A stretch of DNA of 64,000 nucleotides from Thalassobacillus pellis. GTDB lineage: Bacteria; Bacillota; Bacilli; Bacillales; Halobacillaceae. Location of the stretch: positions 1-64,000 of the forward strand of contig NZ_JAFBDO010000003.1 in NCBI RefSeq assembly GCF_016908295.1, given 5' to 3'. Positions 36,127-46,001 of the stretch are shown here, one piece after another. The position numbers and the translations under genes were made by a program. Numbering within the stretch: the first letter of the stretch is position 1; each line of letters opens with the position of its first letter. Below the pieces are notes generated by a model. The model was given only the letters and a program-made list of their open reading frames with translations. It did no database searches and was not told the origin of the DNA.

Positions 36127-36366
36127 ATTTCGTTGGATAGTATATTATCATTGTTTTTGATTTGTTACAACAGGGAGATATTTATAAATTAATTTTCCGA
36201 TAGCTGGAACAAGCAGAGATAACTAAGAATAGGATCTTGTCTCTGTAAATCGTTAATAATGGTTTGAGTTTAAGAGATAACACTTTTATGAAGTAGAATG
36301 TACTTTTTTATGCGAAACAATTTTCTGAGTTGACTTACTCCATCAATTCCCATATAATTTTACTCA

Positions 36367-36386
36367 ATAACTGTTAACTGTTAACT
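36367..36386 (+). promoter_or_regulatory. Possible operator of the GntR gene
   Basis: Two overlapping CTGTTAA repeats and GTTAAC palindromes lie in AACTGTTAACTGTTAACTT, 30-49 bases before the GntR start. Such dyads are typical of GntR autoregulation; the link is inference. Confidence 0.4.
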
Positions 36387-36415
36387 TTTCAGAATATTCT
36401 CAGGGAGTTAAAATT

Positions 36416-37084
36416 ATGAAGATTGAAAAGCAAAGCATCAGCAATCGAGTACTCGAATACTTACGTAAACAGATTATTTTAGGTCAGTACCAGAAAGGGG
36501 ATCATTTGGTGGAAGCGGCACTTTCGAAAGAATTAGGGGTAAGCCGCGGGCCGATCAGGGAGGCAATCGCTAAGCTGGAAGCGGAGAATCTGGTAGAGAA
36601 ACACTCCAACGGCAGGACGGTTGTAAAGCGATTTGACATTATCGATATCCAAAACCTTTATGATAGCCGCATCCTGTTGGAAACACATGCCCTCACGCAG
36701 ATTGATCCTGAGGTATTAAAAAAGAATAAGGATGTTTTCTACCTTTTCGTTGGTCAAATGAATAAATCGTATCATCTGAAGCAAAGGGACATTGAATCGG
36801 ATTTGGCGTTTCATAGCTATCTGGTTAAATTGACAGATAATAATACGCTCATTCAGCTTTGGACCTCATTGAAAGAAGTTTTTCGAACGTTGATTGATAT
36901 CACCAGTGAAGTGACGGAGTCCAAACAGCAGGAAATCATTGATCAGCACATGAGAATTGTTGAAGGTTTGATTGCGGGGGATTTGGAAGATGCCCAAAAA
37001 CGTTTAAGAGAACACTTACAAGATGCTTGTCACTATTGTTGTGAAGGTAAGAAATTAAATATGGGGAGAGATGAATATGTCTAA
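36416..37084 (+). CDS. GntR-family (FCD domain) transcriptional regulator
   Basis: This is a 222-residue FadR-subfamily regulator. The winged helix is at ~10-75 ([40 protein letters not shown]) and a C-terminal FCD ligand domain follows ([40 protein letters not shown]) with His positions for a metal. It overlaps the start of the acetaldehyde dehydrogenase gene, so it is the first gene of the regulator-mhpF-mhpE operon. The inducer is likely an aromatic intermediate or pathway acid, by inference. Confidence 0.9.
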   Translation: MKIEKQSISNRVLEYLRKQIILGQYQKGDHLVEAALSKELGVSRGPIREAIAKLEAENLVEKHSNGRTVVKRFDIIDIQNLYDSRILLETHALTQIDPEVLKKNKDVFYLFVGQMNKSYHLKQRDIESDLAFHSYLVKLTDNNTLIQLWTSLKEVFRTLIDITSEVTESKQQEIIDQHMRIVEGLIAGDLEDAQKRLREHLQDACHYCCEGKKLNMGRDEYV

Positions 37085-37979
37085 TCAAAAAGTAAAATGC
37101 GCTATCATCGGTTCAGGTAATATCGGCACCGATTTAATGTACAAGCTGCTTCGAAGCGATAAGCTCGAACTCACTGCAATGGTTGGTATCGATCGTAATT
37201 CGAAAGGGTTGGCGCTGGCGAAGGAATTTGGTGTGAAGCCGATTTATAACGGGATTGATGGGCTGATAGAGGAACCAGAATTAGCAGAGGTTGTCTATGA
37301 AGCTACTTCGGCAAAAGCCCATGCTCATAATGCGCCCATTTTAAAAGACTTAGGAATGAAAGCGATTGATTTGACACCGGCAGCCGTAGGTCCTTTTTTA
37401 GTCCCGTCGGTAAATTTGAAGGAAGAAGAGATTGCCGAGCTGGATAACGTTAACATGGTTACATGCGGCGGTCAGGCAACTATCCCTATGGTGAAAGCGG
37501 TTTCTGATATTGTTAAGGTGAATTATGCGGAAATCGTAGCATCTATCTCCAGTAAGAGTGCTGGTCCCGGAACCCGCCAGAACATTGATGAATTTACAGT
37601 GACGACGGCTAATGCTCTGCGTGAGGTGGGGGGAGCCGATGAGTCTAAAGCTATCATTACACTAAATCCAGCAGAACCGCCGATCCTTATGCGGAACACG
37701 ATTCATGTACAGACAGCAGAATCTGCAGATGCGTACCAGGAAGACATCTTGGCTTCCTTGGATTCCATGTTGCAAACCGTGCAGGGATATGTGAAAGGGT
37801 ACCGTTTCAAAGCGGATCCGGTAATCAAAGGGAACGTTGTGACGGTCTCTGTGGAAGTGGAAGGAAACGGAGATTTTCTGCCTAAGTATGCGGGCAACCT
37901 GGATATCATTACTTCAGCGGCTGTGAAAACCGGGGAAGTTATGGCAGCACATATGACAAAGGAGGAAGCAGCACAATGA
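37077..37979 (+). CDS. mhpF: Acetaldehyde dehydrogenase (acylating), DmpF/MhpF type
   Basis: This enzyme oxidises acetaldehyde with NAD+ and CoA to acetyl-CoA, channelled from the partner aldolase. The 300-residue protein has the Rossmann motif [15 protein letters not shown] and the catalytic Cys in [13 protein letters not shown] (~130), followed by [19 protein letters not shown] 37077 is used because GGGGAG (37063-37068) fits it better than the ATG at 37071. It overlaps the aldolase gene by four bases, as expected for a tight two-enzyme complex. It is the final step of the meta-cleavage pathway. Confidence 0.95.
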   Translation: MSNQKVKCAIIGSGNIGTDLMYKLLRSDKLELTAMVGIDRNSKGLALAKEFGVKPIYNGIDGLIEEPELAEVVYEATSAKAHAHNAPILKDLGMKAIDLTPAAVGPFLVPSVNLKEEEIAELDNVNMVTCGGQATIPMVKAVSDIVKVNYAEIVASISSKSAGPGTRQNIDEFTVTTANALREVGGADESKAIITLNPAEPPILMRNTIHVQTAESADAYQEDILASLDSMLQTVQGYVKGYRFKADPVIKGNVVTVSVEVEGNGDFLPKYAGNLDIITSAAVKTGEVMAAHMTKEEAAQ

Positions 37980-38995
37980 GCAATAATAGAAAAGTAGTTT
38001 TTAATGACGTGACATTACGGGATGGAATGCATGCTATTTCCCATCAATATTCAACCGAACAAATTGCAGAACTGACCCAGCTGATCGATGAGTCGGGCGT
38101 GGATATCATTGAAGCCACCCATGGAGACGGATTAGGCGGAAGCTCGATTCAGTATGGTTTTTCAAAAGAGTCAGAAGAAGACATTATAACTACAGCAGTA
38201 AAAAATGCTAAGAACGCAAAAGTAGGCGTGCTGCTCCTTCCTGGTATCGGTACAATTGACCATTTGGAGCAGGCAAGAGAATGGGGAGCCTCTGTTGTAC
38301 GGGTTGCCACGCATTGCAGTGAAGCCGATGTTTCCGAACAACATATCAAAAAAGGCGTAGATTTGGGCATGGACACCGTTGGCTTCCTGATGATGTCCCA
38401 CCGTTCGACGCCAGAGGATTTACTGGAAGAAGCTAAAAAGATGGAATCTTATGGAGCGGGGACGATTTATGTGGTAGATTCCGCCGGAGCATTGACAATG
38501 GATGATACCCGGAGAAGGATTGCCCTTTTCAAAGAAAACTTGAATACAGACATCGGGTTCCATGGCCATAATAACCTCTCCCTCGGCGTTGCCAACTCCA
38601 TCATTGCACTGGAAGAAGGCGCGGACCGAATCGATACGAGCCTTGCCGGCATGGGTGCTGGAGCAGGAAATACGGCGACAGAACAGCTGGTAGCTGTCAT
38701 GAACAAAATGGATATTCCTCATTCAGTAGATTTATATAAAGCAATGGATGCAGCAGAAAACGTAATGAAACCGATGATGAATCGTCCTGTCCAGATTGAT
38801 CGACTGAGCCTGACGTTAGGCTATACCGGCGTTTACTCCAGTTTTCTATTATTCGCGGAAAGAGCAGGGAAAGAGTATGGCGTCGATCCGCGTGATATTT
38901 TGACAAAAATCAGTGAGATGGGTGCTGTCGGCGGCCAGGAAGACTGGATTATCGGAGTTGCCCAGGAATTGGCTAAAGAAAAAGCTCATGTGTAA
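37976..38995 (+). CDS. mhpE: 4-Hydroxy-2-oxovalerate aldolase, DmpG/MhpE type
   Basis: The aldolase splits 4-hydroxy-2-oxopentanoate into pyruvate and acetaldehyde, metal-dependent. The 339-residue TIM barrel starts [20 protein letters not shown] with catalytic Arg-Asp; [16 protein letters not shown] carries the metal His residues. The C-terminal ~60 residues form the domain that contacts the dehydrogenase. ATGA overlap with mhpF. The operon ends here at a terminator; the upstream pathway genes lie on the other side of the IclR gene. Confidence 0.96.
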   Translation: MSNNRKVVFNDVTLRDGMHAISHQYSTEQIAELTQLIDESGVDIIEATHGDGLGGSSIQYGFSKESEEDIITTAVKNAKNAKVGVLLLPGIGTIDHLEQAREWGASVVRVATHCSEADVSEQHIKKGVDLGMDTVGFLMMSHRSTPEDLLEEAKKMESYGAGTIYVVDSAGALTMDDTRRRIALFKENLNTDIGFHGHNNLSLGVANSIIALEEGADRIDTSLAGMGAGAGNTATEQLVAVMNKMDIPHSVDLYKAMDAAENVMKPMMNRPVQIDRLSLTLGYTGVYSSFLLFAERAGKEYGVDPRDILTKISEMGAVGGQEDWIIGVAQELAKEKAHV

Positions 38996-39113
38996 ATGAA
39001 TGTCCGGGCGAGGTAAACATCTTTACCTGGAAAGCTACTATTATAAAAAGGGCAGTCTGATAGTTCGTAGCCGTTTATAAATGGAAGATTTAGTAATGGA
39101 GTGATTTTTTATA

Positions 39114-39154
39114 AAAGGTCTGTTTGGAGTTTTATCTCCATACAGATCTTTTTG
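39114..39154 (+). terminator. Terminator after mhpE
   Basis: AAAGGTCTGTTTGGAG (39114-39129) pairs with CTCCATACAGATCTTT (39136-39151) with few mismatches, followed by a T-run. Confidence 0.85.
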
Positions 39155-39204
39155 TCTTTGTTTAGGGTTTAACAAAATGGTTGTTGGTAGATAACCATTT
39201 TAAT

Positions 39205-39356
39205 TCCACAATGAGCGAGAGGCGGTGACGCCTGCGGGAACAGCGCGAGCCGAAGATCCACTTGGTCAAGAGATCTTGTTGACCAAGTTAGCTGAGGCCG
39301 TGCCCGCGGCAAGCATCCGCCGGTAAGCGATTCGGGAGAATAAACAACAAGCTTTA
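39205..39356. repeat. MITE/REP-like dispersed element, inverted copy
   Basis: This is the reverse complement of the core at 6858-6995, with only scattered mismatches over about 130 bases (for example GCCGTGCCCGCGGCAAGCAT here versus its complement there). The outer ends are less well kept: CTTTACAG replaces CTTTAACAG. It separates the mhpE terminator from the IclR gene. Confidence 0.8.
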
Positions 39357-39395
39357 CAGTTCATTTAGTCAATCATTGAGGTTGACAGACAGGCC

Positions 39396-40187
39396 TTACA
39401 AGCGCCTGAAATATCTTTCATCATACCCCAATCGTTCAGACGCCTCTTTTCCAGCTTCCATTACTTTTTTGGCTATATCCGGGAGTTTACTATCTTTCAT
39501 GCGCTGGATAGGTCCAACTACGGTAATGGCGCTGACCACTTTTCCTTGATAGTCCCGTATCGGAGCAGCAACTGACTTTGTACCTTCCGTTAATTCTTCT
39601 GTACTGACGGCGTACCCTTTTTCACGTATGGACTTTAGTTCCTCTTTTAGTAAATCAGGATCCGTGATGCTGTTCTCTGTATGGGGGACTAACCCCTGAT
39701 TAATGACAGCTTCTACAATATGATCGTCGCTAAAAGCAAGCAATACTTTACCTGAACTTGTGCAGTAGGAAGGGTTTCTCCTTCCGAGGTGTGTAAGAAT
39801 ACGGACTGGATGATTGCATTCCTCTTTATGGATATAAATCGTATCAAGACCATCCATGATCGCTAAGTGGGCTGTTTCCCCGGTATCATTAACTAGTTTA
39901 TAAAGAACTGGAGCAGATTCTTTATGGATTTCGAGATTGTTGGTGACAATACCTCCAAGCGTGAGGACCGACATTCCTAATCTATAGGCGCTGGTTTTTT
40001 GATCTTTAATGACAAAACCTTCGCTGGCAAGTGTGGACAGTAAGCGGCTGACTGTGCTTTTTGCCAGACCTAAGGATTCTGCCAGTTCGCTTACCTTTTT
40101 GGTCGGTTCGTATGTAGAGAAACTTTTTAAAATAAGTAATGCATTTTTTACGGAAGAAAGTGTTTGCGGCTGCTTCTTTTTTGGCAT
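39396..40187 (-). CDS. IclR-family transcriptional regulator
   Basis: This is a 263-residue regulator. The N-terminal winged helix reads PTKKVSELAESLGLAKSTVS and a GAF-like ligand domain follows (CTSSGKVLLAFSDDHIVEAV, ISAITVVGPIQRM). ATG 40187 (MPKKKQPQ) follows GAGGTG; in-frame codons upstream have no such site. It is divergent from the semialdehyde dehydrogenase operon with 291 bases between, and probably controls it. IclR members commonly sense aromatic acids; the ligand here is unknown. Confidence 0.9.
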   Translation of the reverse strand: MPKKKQPQTLSSVKNALLILKSFSTYEPTKKVSELAESLGLAKSTVSRLLSTLASEGFVIKDQKTSAYRLGMSVLTLGGIVTNNLEIHKESAPVLYKLVNDTGETAHLAIMDGLDTIYIHKEECNHPVRILTHLGRRNPSYCTSSGKVLLAFSDDHIVEAVINQGLVPHTENSITDPDLLKEELKSIREKGYAVSTEELTEGTKSVAAPIRDYQGKVVSAITVVGPIQRMKDSKLPDIAKKVMEAGKEASERLGYDERYFRRL

Positions 40188-40478
40188 GTTTTTCACCTCT
40201 GTTGAATGAAGTTCTTTATAAAGGAACATTTTTTATAAAGTGACTGATCGGTAATTATACGCTAATTATATAGAATCCTGAGCGATTTCTAAATAGTTGT
40301 TGTAGAAAAATTCAACTATTTTTGATTTTGTTGCATATAGAGGAACTGAAGTCTTTTTAAAAGCTTTGATCGTTTTTATAATGAGTTTGTACCGAATACA
40401 AAAGAGTTTTCAGAGAATTTTATATTTATTTATCGGAAACTGTTTTCATGTTTCCAAAAAATTAAGGAGGCTTTCTAT

Positions 40479-41933
40479 ATGCAAACAACTAAAACAAGAG
40501 CTGTTGATTGTGCCCATTACATTAATGGTGCCTATGTGCAGTCAGAAAATGGTAAAACATTTGAGAACGTTAATCCAGCAACAGAAGAAGTGTTGGGGGC
40601 CGTTGCAGAAGGTGGAAAAGGAGAAGTTGATCAGGCAGTAAGTGCTGCCAGAAAAGCACTTAAAGGTGAATGGGGAAACATGCCTTTAAAAAAACGGTCG
40701 AACATTATCCGCAAAATCGGTGATTTGATTTTGGAGAGAAAAGAGGAACTCGCCGAGCTAGAATCGTTGGATACGGGTAAACCATTATGGCTTTCTAATA
40801 ATGTTGATATTGATCGCGCAGCCAACAATTTCTATTTCTTTGCTGATTATATGACTTCCGTTGGAACGGAAGCTTATCAACAGGATGATATCGCCATTCA
40901 TTATGCAGTTCGTCGCCCTGTCGGTGTCGTGGGACTCATTAACCCATGGAACTTGCCACTATTCCTGATGACTTGGAAGTTGGCTCCGGCTCTTGCAGCC
41001 GGTAATACAGCTGTGATGAAACCATCTGAAGTGACTCCAATGACAGCAACCGTGCTGGCTCAGATTTGTAAAGATGCTGGTGTGCCGGATGGAGTGGTCA
41101 ATATGGTCCATGGCTTTGGGGAAACAGGTGCTGCCCTTTCTTCTCATGATGATGTGGATGCGATTGCCTTTACTGGTGAGACGGTTACTGGTACGGCAAT
41201 CATGAAGGCTGCCGCACCAACATTAAAGAAACTTTCCTTTGAACTTGGCGGCAAGAACCCGAACGTGATTTTTGCAGATGCTGACTTGGATGATGTCATT
41301 GAAACTACGATTAAATCCAGTTTCATTAACCAAGGGGAAGTTTGCTTATGTGGTTCTAGAATTTATGTGGAACGTTCCGCTTATGATGAGTTTCTTGAAC
41401 GATTCACAGCGAAAACTAAAGAACTTAAAGTTGGTGATCCTTTCGATCCGGATACCAACGTTGGAGCGTTGGTCAGTGAAGAACATTATAACAAAGTGGT
41501 CAGCTACCTGGATATTTCCAAGGAAGAAGGCGGTACATTCCTGACAGGTGGTAAGCCTGCGGAAGGTTTTGATAAAGGATTCTTCGTGGAACCAACGATT
41601 ATTACAGGGCTTGGAAGTGAAGCCAGATGTGTACGCGAAGAAATCTTCGGTCCGGTCGTAACCGTGGTTCCGTTCGATACCGAAGAAGAGGTGCTGGAAC
41701 AAGTTAATGATACGCATTATGGATTAAGTGCAAGTCTTTGGACGAGTGATATCAAACGTGCTACCCGCTTCAGTGGACAGATCGAAGCCGGTATGGTTTG
41801 GGTGAACACATGGTTCCTTCGAGACCTACGCACACCATTCGGAGGTATGAAGCGTAGTGGTATCGGCCGTGAAGGCGGGGCTCACAGTTTTGATTTCTAC
41901 TCGGAATTAACCAATATTACGTTAAAAATGTAG
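40479..41933 (+). CDS. 2-Hydroxymuconate semialdehyde dehydrogenase-type aldehyde dehydrogenase
   Basis: This enzyme oxidises the ring-cleavage semialdehyde to 2-hydroxymuconate with NAD+. The 484-residue ALDH has the general base Glu in FELGGKNPNVIFADADL, the catalytic Cys in NQGEVCLCGSRIYVE, and EEIFGPVVTVVPF near the C-terminus. The spacing and the LCGSRIYV context match the HMSDH/2-aminomuconate semialdehyde group rather than betaine aldehyde dehydrogenases. AAGGAGG precedes the ATG. It opens a four-gene operon with hydratase, decarboxylase and tautomerase, which supports the assignment. Confidence 0.9.
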   Translation: MQTTKTRAVDCAHYINGAYVQSENGKTFENVNPATEEVLGAVAEGGKGEVDQAVSAARKALKGEWGNMPLKKRSNIIRKIGDLILERKEELAELESLDTGKPLWLSNNVDIDRAANNFYFFADYMTSVGTEAYQQDDIAIHYAVRRPVGVVGLINPWNLPLFLMTWKLAPALAAGNTAVMKPSEVTPMTATVLAQICKDAGVPDGVVNMVHGFGETGAALSSHDDVDAIAFTGETVTGTAIMKAAAPTLKKLSFELGGKNPNVIFADADLDDVIETTIKSSFINQGEVCLCGSRIYVERSAYDEFLERFTAKTKELKVGDPFDPDTNVGALVSEEHYNKVVSYLDISKEEGGTFLTGGKPAEGFDKGFFVEPTIITGLGSEARCVREEIFGPVVTVVPFDTEEEVLEQVNDTHYGLSASLWTSDIKRATRFSGQIEAGMVWVNTWFLRDLRTPFGGMKRSGIGREGGAHSFDFYSELTNITLKM

Positions 41934-41943
41934 GAGGATGACA

Positions 41944-42738
41944 GTGAAAACAGATAACCTAACGAAACAGGAAACCCATGTGAAACACTTATTAGAGGCG
42001 TGGAGTAAAGGTGAAGGGGTTCAGCCGCTCACAGAGCTGGATCCTGAGCTCTCCCTTGATGAAGCCTACCAGGTGCAATTACACACGATACAACAAAAAG
42101 TGGAACAAGGGCAGCGGATAACGGGGAAGAAAATCGGTTTGACATCCAAAGCCATGCAAGAGTCATTAGGTGTAAATGAACCGGACTATGGCCATTTATT
42201 AGATCAGATGGAGTGTCCGAATCGAGGTAAGATCTCTTCTGCACAAGTCTTACAACCAAGAGTGGAAGGGGAAATAGCCTTTATCTTAAAAGGCGATTTA
42301 GTGGGGCCTCATGTAACGACCTTAGATGTATTAAAGGCCACGGATGTCGTAGTGCCAGCACTTGAAATCGTAGACAGCCGTATTAAAGACTGGAAGGTTA
42401 CTTTAGCTGATACAGTGGCCGATAATGCTTCTTCAGGCATGTATATCCTCGGAGGAAGACCGAAAAAAGTGGAAGACGTAAACTTGAAGCAAATGGGGAT
42501 GGCACTCTATAAAAATGATGAGTTACTTAACACAGGTGTTGGAGCTGCAGCTTTAGGCGATCCGGCAAAATGTGTGGCCTGGCTCGCCAATAAACTGGCG
42601 GGTTATGATATTACATTAAAAGCAGGCGAAATTATTCTATCAGGAGCATTATCTGCTGCCATGCCTGCTGAACCTGGTGATCATTTTTACGCAAAATTTG
42701 CTGATTTAGGAGAAGTGCACGTTTCATTCACGGAGTAA
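41944..42738 (+). CDS. 2-Hydroxypenta-2,4-dienoate hydratase-family protein
   Basis: This enzyme probably adds water to 2-hydroxypenta-2,4-dienoate to make 4-hydroxy-2-oxopentanoate. The 264-residue protein has GKKIGLTSKAMQESLGVNEP, PRVEGEIAFILKGDL (metal Glu residues) and VDSRIKDWK. It shares its fold with the following decarboxylase. GTG 41944 gives six bases from AGGAGG; ATG 41938 would touch the site. Which of the two paralogues is hydratase and which decarboxylase rests on sequence resemblance (ALEIVDSR..DWK here, typical of MhpD/DmpE) and could be reversed. Confidence 0.8.
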   Translation: MKTDNLTKQETHVKHLLEAWSKGEGVQPLTELDPELSLDEAYQVQLHTIQQKVEQGQRITGKKIGLTSKAMQESLGVNEPDYGHLLDQMECPNRGKISSAQVLQPRVEGEIAFILKGDLVGPHVTTLDVLKATDVVVPALEIVDSRIKDWKVTLADTVADNASSGMYILGGRPKKVEDVNLKQMGMALYKNDELLNTGVGAAALGDPAKCVAWLANKLAGYDITLKAGEIILSGALSAAMPAEPGDHFYAKFADLGEVHVSFTE

Positions 42739-42753
42739 AGGAAGGTTATTATA

Positions 42754-43542
42754 ATGGATAATCATATGATCAAAGAGCTTGCTGATTATGTACATCATGC
42801 AGAAAAAGAAAAACGGGAAATAACAAAAATTACCGCTGAATTATATCCTGAACTTTCTATAGATGAGGCGTACATCATTCAAGAAGAATTGATTCGCCAA
42901 AAGAATGCAGAAGGTAAACAAATCATTGGTCCGAAAATGGGCATAACCAGTGAGGCTAAGATGAAACAGATGGATGTGGATGATCCGATTTATGGCTATG
43001 TATTCGATAATATGGTTGTGGAGGACGGAGACTCCATTTCCATTTCAGATTATATTCATCCTAAAGTGGAACCTGAAATCGGATTTATCTTAGCAAGAGA
43101 TTTAGAAGGACCAAACACGACCGCTCTTGATGTATTGCGGGCAACAGAGTATGTATTCCCGGCAATAGAGATTATTGACAGCCGATATGAGAACTTCAAC
43201 TTTACACTGCCGGACGTTATTGCAGATAATACTTCTGCAGCGGGTGCCGTGTTTGGCACCTATTTCAGAAAACCTGATGAACTGGACCTTGATGTTGTGG
43301 GTGTGACACTATCCATAAATGGAAAAATCCAGTCATTGGGAGCCGGGGCCGCTGTACTTGGAAACCCAGCCAATTCAGTTGCCAGACTGGCCAATATGTT
43401 AAGTAAAAAAGGAGAAAAGGTAAAAGCGGGACAGCCGATTTTAACCGGCGGTGTCACAGCAGCGGTTCGCCTATCTCCTGGTGATTTTGTTCAAGCTGAA
43501 TACGGCGGACTAGGTACCGTGTCGTTTTTTGTAAAAGAATAA
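42754..43542 (+). CDS. 2-Oxo-3-hexenedioate (4-oxalocrotonate) decarboxylase-type protein
   Basis: This is expected to remove CO2 from 2-oxo-3-hexenedioate, giving the substrate of the hydratase. The 262-residue protein has GPKMGITSEAKMKQMDVDDP, the metal-site PKVEPEIGFILARDL and IIDSRYENFNFTLPDVIADN. In known meta pathways decarboxylase and hydratase act as a complex, which fits the adjacent genes. AGGAAGG lies before the ATG. The next gene, tautomerase, supplies its substrate. Confidence 0.83.
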   Translation: MDNHMIKELADYVHHAEKEKREITKITAELYPELSIDEAYIIQEELIRQKNAEGKQIIGPKMGITSEAKMKQMDVDDPIYGYVFDNMVVEDGDSISISDYIHPKVEPEIGFILARDLEGPNTTALDVLRATEYVFPAIEIIDSRYENFNFTLPDVIADNTSAAGAVFGTYFRKPDELDLDVVGVTLSINGKIQSLGAGAAVLGNPANSVARLANMLSKKGEKVKAGQPILTGGVTAAVRLSPGDFVQAEYGGLGTVSFFVKE

Positions 43543-43570
43543 TAGAAATGATTCAGAGAGGGTGACGGAC

Positions 43571-43762
43571 TTGCCTATTATCAATGTTCAAATGATGGAG
43601 GGAAGAGATCCCGATAAAATTGAAACACTGATGAAGAATCTGACTGAAACAGTCAGTGAGACACTGGGTGCTCCTAAGGAAAATGTACGTGTACTTGTTA
43701 ACGAAGTACCAAAAACGCATTGGTCAATTGGTGGTACAAGTGCAAAAGAATTAAGGAAATAA
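43571..43762 (+). CDS. 4-Oxalocrotonate tautomerase
   Basis: This is a small tautomerase converting 2-hydroxymuconate to 2-oxo-3-hexenedioate. Family members use the amino-terminal Pro as base, so the start must put Pro directly after Met: TTG 43571 gives MPIINVQMMEGR, while the GTG at 43562 would bury the proline. AGAGAGGGTG sits 8-16 bases upstream. The 63 residues include LMKNLTETVSETL and the Arg-containing ENVRVLVNEV. It is the last gene of its operon, before a terminator. Confidence 0.93.
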   Translation: MPIINVQMMEGRDPDKIETLMKNLTETVSETLGAPKENVRVLVNEVPKTHWSIGGTSAKELRK

Positions 43763-43770
43763 GAAAGCAC

Positions 43771-43834
43771 AAAAGACGATTCTCTGACTTCCAGCTAATC
43801 TTTTGAAGCATGGAAGCAGCAGAATCGTCTTTTC
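43771..43834. terminator. Bidirectional terminator between tautomerase and LysR genes
   Basis: AAAAGACGATTCT (43771-43783) pairs perfectly with AGAATCGTCTTTT (43821-43833) at the base of a long hairpin, serving convergent genes. Confidence 0.85.
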
Positions 43835-43839
43835 ATATA

Positions 43840-44721
43840 TTAGGCCTCTGTATATTTATGATTAATAATCGAGTAAATGATTTTTTTAGCCAAACTCTCG
43901 ATGCGAGAATTATTTCGAAATTGGACATAGACTTCATTTGGAATATTATATATTTCATCGATTTCCCGGATTTCCACTTCAGCTTCGTATCTTCTATCAA
44001 TCCCCAGTTTAGGAATAATTCCAATTCCAATCTCATTGGCAACAGCATTTAGAAGCATTTCGTTGTTATCGACATCCATACGGGTTATATTCTGGGCGCC
44101 TATCAGGTGTTTATCTATTAACCTCCACAAGGTGGAATTCCTTTTGTAACTTATGATCGTTTCCCCATTTAAGTCTTCTACATGAAGTGCTTGCTTTTGA
44201 CATAATTGATGGTGTTTTGGCAGGACAACTACCAGATTATTATCAAATAAGTATTCTGAAATAATATCAGGATTATTTGATAGAGCATTTCTGGTAAATA
44301 TTAAATCTACCTCTCCTGATAACGCACGTTCATTTAAACTGACAGAATCATATCCTTCTATCACTTGAACATCAATATCCCCTAACGATTTAATCGTTTT
44401 TAAAAGTTCTACAATAAATGAATGGGAGTATCCGGGAGAGAAGCCGACTTTGATGATTGGCTCTTTAACCATGTTGGGGATTTCTTTGGAATGATTAATA
44501 TATAATAGTATATTTTTTGCGTATTCGATGAACAGATTGGCTTCTTTCGTTAAAAAGATTTCGTGGCCGATTCTTTCAAAGAGTTGACATTGAAGAATTT
44601 CTTCCAAAGCTTTTATTCGTGAGGTAACGGTCGGTTGTGTGACATTAAGAACTTCAGCAGCCTTTGAATAGCTTCTATATTTGACAATGGTAAGAAACGT
44701 ATGTAATTGGCATTCATTCAT
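43840..44721 (-). CDS. LysR-family transcriptional regulator
   Basis: This is a 293-residue LTTR. The N-terminal helix-turn-helix is FLTIVKYRSYSKAAEVLNVT, then QPTVTSRIKALEEILQCQLF; the C-terminal periplasmic-binding-like domain starts VKEPIIKVGFSPGYSHSFIV. The gene is divergent from the dioxygenase operon (gap 476 bases, containing a cre site), the classic layout in which an LTTR activates its divergent catabolic operon with an aromatic co-inducer. GAGGAAA precedes the ATG. Confidence 0.92.
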   Translation of the reverse strand: MNECQLHTFLTIVKYRSYSKAAEVLNVTQPTVTSRIKALEEILQCQLFERIGHEIFLTKEANLFIEYAKNILLYINHSKEIPNMVKEPIIKVGFSPGYSHSFIVELLKTIKSLGDIDVQVIEGYDSVSLNERALSGEVDLIFTRNALSNNPDIISEYLFDNNLVVVLPKHHQLCQKQALHVEDLNGETIISYKRNSTLWRLIDKHLIGAQNITRMDVDNNEMLLNAVANEIGIGIIPKLGIDRRYEAEVEIREIDEIYNIPNEVYVQFRNNSRIESLAKKIIYSIINHKYTEA

Positions 44722-44833
44722 CTGGTTTCCTCCTAAAAACTTCCTTATTAATTTCCCAGAAGAGGCTTACACAACTCACGGTGCATAGGGAAACTTATTT
44801 GACTTAACAGAATCTATTTAAAGACTTTAATAT

Positions 44834-44848
44834 AGAAAGCGCTTTCAA
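44834..44848 (-). promoter_or_regulatory. cre site (CcpA binding) before the dioxygenase operon
   Basis: On the minus strand TTGAAAGCGCTTTCT fits the cre consensus WTGNAANCGNWNNCW at every defined position, and its centre is a perfect palindrome. It lies between lysR and the dioxygenase operon and would give glucose repression. Confidence 0.8.
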
Positions 44849-45197
44849 ACATTGCTGAAAAAGTTATGGAATCAACCCCTGGTAAACTGTTATTTCCAAT
44901 AGTTCATAGGGGGAAGGTCTCCTCAAAATGAAACGTACGATAATTATATTTATAAAGAAGTTAACATGTCAACTGTAGTGACAGATTATTCTGTATTTAC
45001 AAATCAGTTGTATAAATTATTTTTTAATATTCATGGAAAAGTAAAGTAATATTCAATTGGTATCTAAAAATTCTGACTAATATAATAAAAAGTAAGCAAT
45101 TTAAAACACATGAATATGGTGATAACCAGCTAAGGAGGAAATTAGAAAACTTATGTAAGGGTTTACAAGATAAATAAGGGAAAGGAAGGGCTTTAGT

Positions 45198-45977
45198 TTG
45201 GAAGATAAGCTGATGAGTGAAACATTGGAAGGCAAAGTTGCAATTGTCACAGGATCTGCAAGAGGAATTGGTCGTGCAATCGCATTAAAGCTGGCTAATT
45301 CAGGTGCTAATGTGTTAATTAGCGGTACAAATAAGGAAAGAACAAAAAAAGCTTCTGAAGAAATACAAGCGTTAACAAAGTCAGAAATCAAATACTACGC
45401 CGGAGATCTTTCCAAAGAAGAGAATGTGGAAGAAATGGTAGACTACACCATCGACCAATGGGGAAAGATCGACATTTTAGTCAATAACGCAGGGGGAGGG
45501 GTCATTATGCCTTTCCTTGAACAAACCCCGGAAACCTTGAAAACGACTATTGATCGGAATTTATGGACGGCGGTTTGGTCCTGTTATAAAGTTCTGCCGC
45601 ACATGGTGAAGGCGGAATATGGCCGAATTATCAATGTAGGTGCTGATTCCGTAAGAAATGGTCTATGGGAACACGCAGCCTACAATGCTGCGAAAGGCGG
45701 TGTCCATGCCATGACTACTGGCTTGGCAAGGGAATTCGCCGAAGGGGATATTACAGTAAATACGGTGGCACCACCAGCAGTCGACTGTGAAGCATTAGAC
45801 AGAATAAGAGAGAACAGAGACAACGAATTAGTAGATAAATATATTGGCATCATTCCTAAAGGGAGAGCTGCCACGGAAGAAGAAGTTGCTGATTCAGTCT
45901 GGTATTTATCTACCGATGGCGCCAGCTTCATCACTGGTCAAGTGATCAGTGTTAATGGCGGAAGCAATATGCTTTAG
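45198..45977 (+). CDS. SDR oxidoreductase, probable cis-dihydrodiol dehydrogenase
   Basis: This is a 259-residue short-chain dehydrogenase. TGSARGIGRAIALKLANSGA binds NAD, NNAGGGV follows, and the catalytic pair is in YNAAKGG (YxxxK) near 165. As the first gene of the ring-hydroxylating dioxygenase operon it most likely oxidises the cis-dihydrodiol (or diol carboxylate) to the catechol. TTG 45198 is chosen since AAAGGAAGGG ends seven bases before it; ATG 45213 lacks a site. The exact substrate depends on the dioxygenase and is unknown. Confidence 0.82.
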   Translation: MEDKLMSETLEGKVAIVTGSARGIGRAIALKLANSGANVLISGTNKERTKKASEEIQALTKSEIKYYAGDLSKEENVEEMVDYTIDQWGKIDILVNNAGGGVIMPFLEQTPETLKTTIDRNLWTAVWSCYKVLPHMVKAEYGRIINVGADSVRNGLWEHAAYNAAKGGVHAMTTGLAREFAEGDITVNTVAPPAVDCEALDRIRENRDNELVDKYIGIIPKGRAATEEEVADSVWYLSTDGASFITGQVISVNGGSNML

Positions 45978-46001
45978 TAATCTAACAACGAGGTGAATAA
46001 A

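Noticed and set aside
40434-40448. A cre site before the semialdehyde dehydrogenase operon
   Set aside because: The central CG is missing and 13 of 15 positions fit; kept only as a remark in a finding, not as a feature.
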